Source: Pseudomonas sp. SST3
GTDB lineage: Bacteria > Pseudomonadota > Gammaproteobacteria > Pseudomonadales > Pseudomonadaceae
Direction of reading: 5' to 3'
DNA length: 6,341 nt
Assembly (NCBI RefSeq): GCF_003325755.1
Contig: NZ_QORI02000053.1
Span: 1,772 to 8,112, forward strand
The position numbers and the translations under genes are program-made. A model generated the notes under the pieces. That model saw nothing but the letters and a program-made list of their open reading frames with translations, had not been told where the DNA came from and made no database searches. Within the stretch, counting starts at the first letter, position 1, and every line of letters begins with the position of its first letter. Shown one piece after another: positions 5,991 through 6,341 of this stretch.

Positions 5991-6341
5991 ATGTTCGCTT
6001 GGAATAAATCTGCGCTAAATTCTCGAATATTTGAGTGTTTAGTATTGAGTTATTGAAAGGCATGCATTTGACGGTGAGCTTTTTGCCAGCGAAAAGCACC
6101 CAATGACAAATAGGGCAAAAAAAGCCCTATTAGGATTGCATTCTCGTGAGCAAAATTTGATCGCAGAACTTGCAGAAGCGAAGATACAAATAGACGAACT
6201 AAACCAAAGGATTACCGGCTTCACTGAACATCAACAGCGCGATAGCGCTCGGCTTGAACATCTTAACAATCTTGGCCAAGACGGTATGTGGGAGCTGGAG
6301 GTACAAGCGCTGGAACTGACTGACCCAGCCAATGCTTTCTG
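5991..6341 (+). CDS. Probable PAS-containing methyl-accepting chemotaxis protein, N-terminal part, likely frameshifted
   Basis: The ATG at 5991 follows a good ribosome binding site (AGAGAGGG, 5977-5984) and reads MFAWNKSALNSRIFE before stopping at TGA 6054-6056. A second frame, open from 6049 to the right edge, reads a charged, heptad-like helix (about 6135-6260) and then LNNLGQDGMWELEVQAL, resembling the entry into the PAS domain of cytoplasmic or PAS-type chemoreceptors. The frames differ by one base; removing one T from TT at 6050-6051 joins them as CLVLSIERHAFDGELF. Such receptors relay a signal to the histidine kinase CheA. No membrane segment is seen in this part. The C-terminal signalling domain lies beyond the window, so a PAS histidine kinase or GGDEF protein is not excluded. 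An alternative start at 6103 has no ribosome binding site. Confidence 0.55.
6109..6131 (+). other. Perfect 8-bp hairpin with A7 loop inside the chemotaxis gene
   Basis: AATAGGGC (6109-6116) and GCCCTATT (6124-6131) are exact reverse complements around a loop of seven A (6117-6123). It resembles a terminator stem but lacks a following T run on the plus strand, and it lies inside an open frame reading NRAKKALL. An A7 run is also a slippage-prone site for polymerases and ribosomes. Confidence 0.35.

Noticed and set aside
6109..6131. Rho-independent terminator
   Set aside because: The stem is perfect but no T run follows on the plus strand, and it lies inside an open reading frame.
6039..6224. 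61-codon open frame on the minus strand
   Set aside because: It is antisense to the chemotaxis gene start, has no ribosome binding site that I can see and no family resemblance.

Overview
The window looks like a piece of a Pseudomonas or close gammaproteobacterial chromosome. The acyl-CoA dehydrogenase and acyl-CoA synthetase read like the Pseudomonas short/medium-chain fatty acid and alcohol catabolism enzymes, and the moaA and chemotaxis fragments fit that group. The assignment rests on recalled protein families, not on a database search.

Layout: (1) 1-530, minus strand: 5' two-thirds of moaA, running off the left edge. (2) 531-705: divergent intergenic region with a candidate promoter for the regulator. 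(3) 706-1425, plus: intact GntR/FCD-type regulator. (4) 1426-1570: promoter region with two perfect 12-bp palindromes, one in the -35/-10 spacer and one near the expected transcription start. (5) 1571-2138: small cupin protein whose original ATG has been put out of frame. (6) 2192-2260: a 22-codon stub with its own good Shine-Dalgarno that resembles a thiolase N-terminus. (7) 2253-4035: a 592-residue-class acyl-CoA dehydrogenase broken by four single-base insertions. (8) 4036-4151: spacer with a hairpin. (9) 4152-5819: intact acyl-CoA synthetase (FadD/FadDx type). (10) 5820-5990: non-coding, rich in inverted repeats. (11) 5991-6341: N-terminal part of a probable PAS-containing methyl-accepting chemotaxis protein, running off the right edge.

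Functionally, the middle of the window is an acyl-CoA activation and beta-oxidation module (synthetase plus dehydrogenase) placed behind a GntR regulator and a cupin gene. The thiolase seems to have been lost except for its first codons, and no hydratase or 3-hydroxyacyl-CoA dehydrogenase is present here. The set therefore looks like a rearranged or decaying operon, or two operons joined near 2250.

The most striking signal is that moaA, the cupin, the acyl-CoA dehydrogenase (four times) and the chemotaxis gene each regain a family-like reading frame when one base is removed from a run of 2-4 identical bases. All seven events are +1, while the regulator and synthetase are clean. Either the sequence carries systematic insertion errors or the locus has decayed very recently. 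I saw no CRISPR array, tRNA, rRNA or recognisable transposase. I found no convincing new biological system; the best regulatory candidate is the palindromic promoter between the regulator and the cupin.
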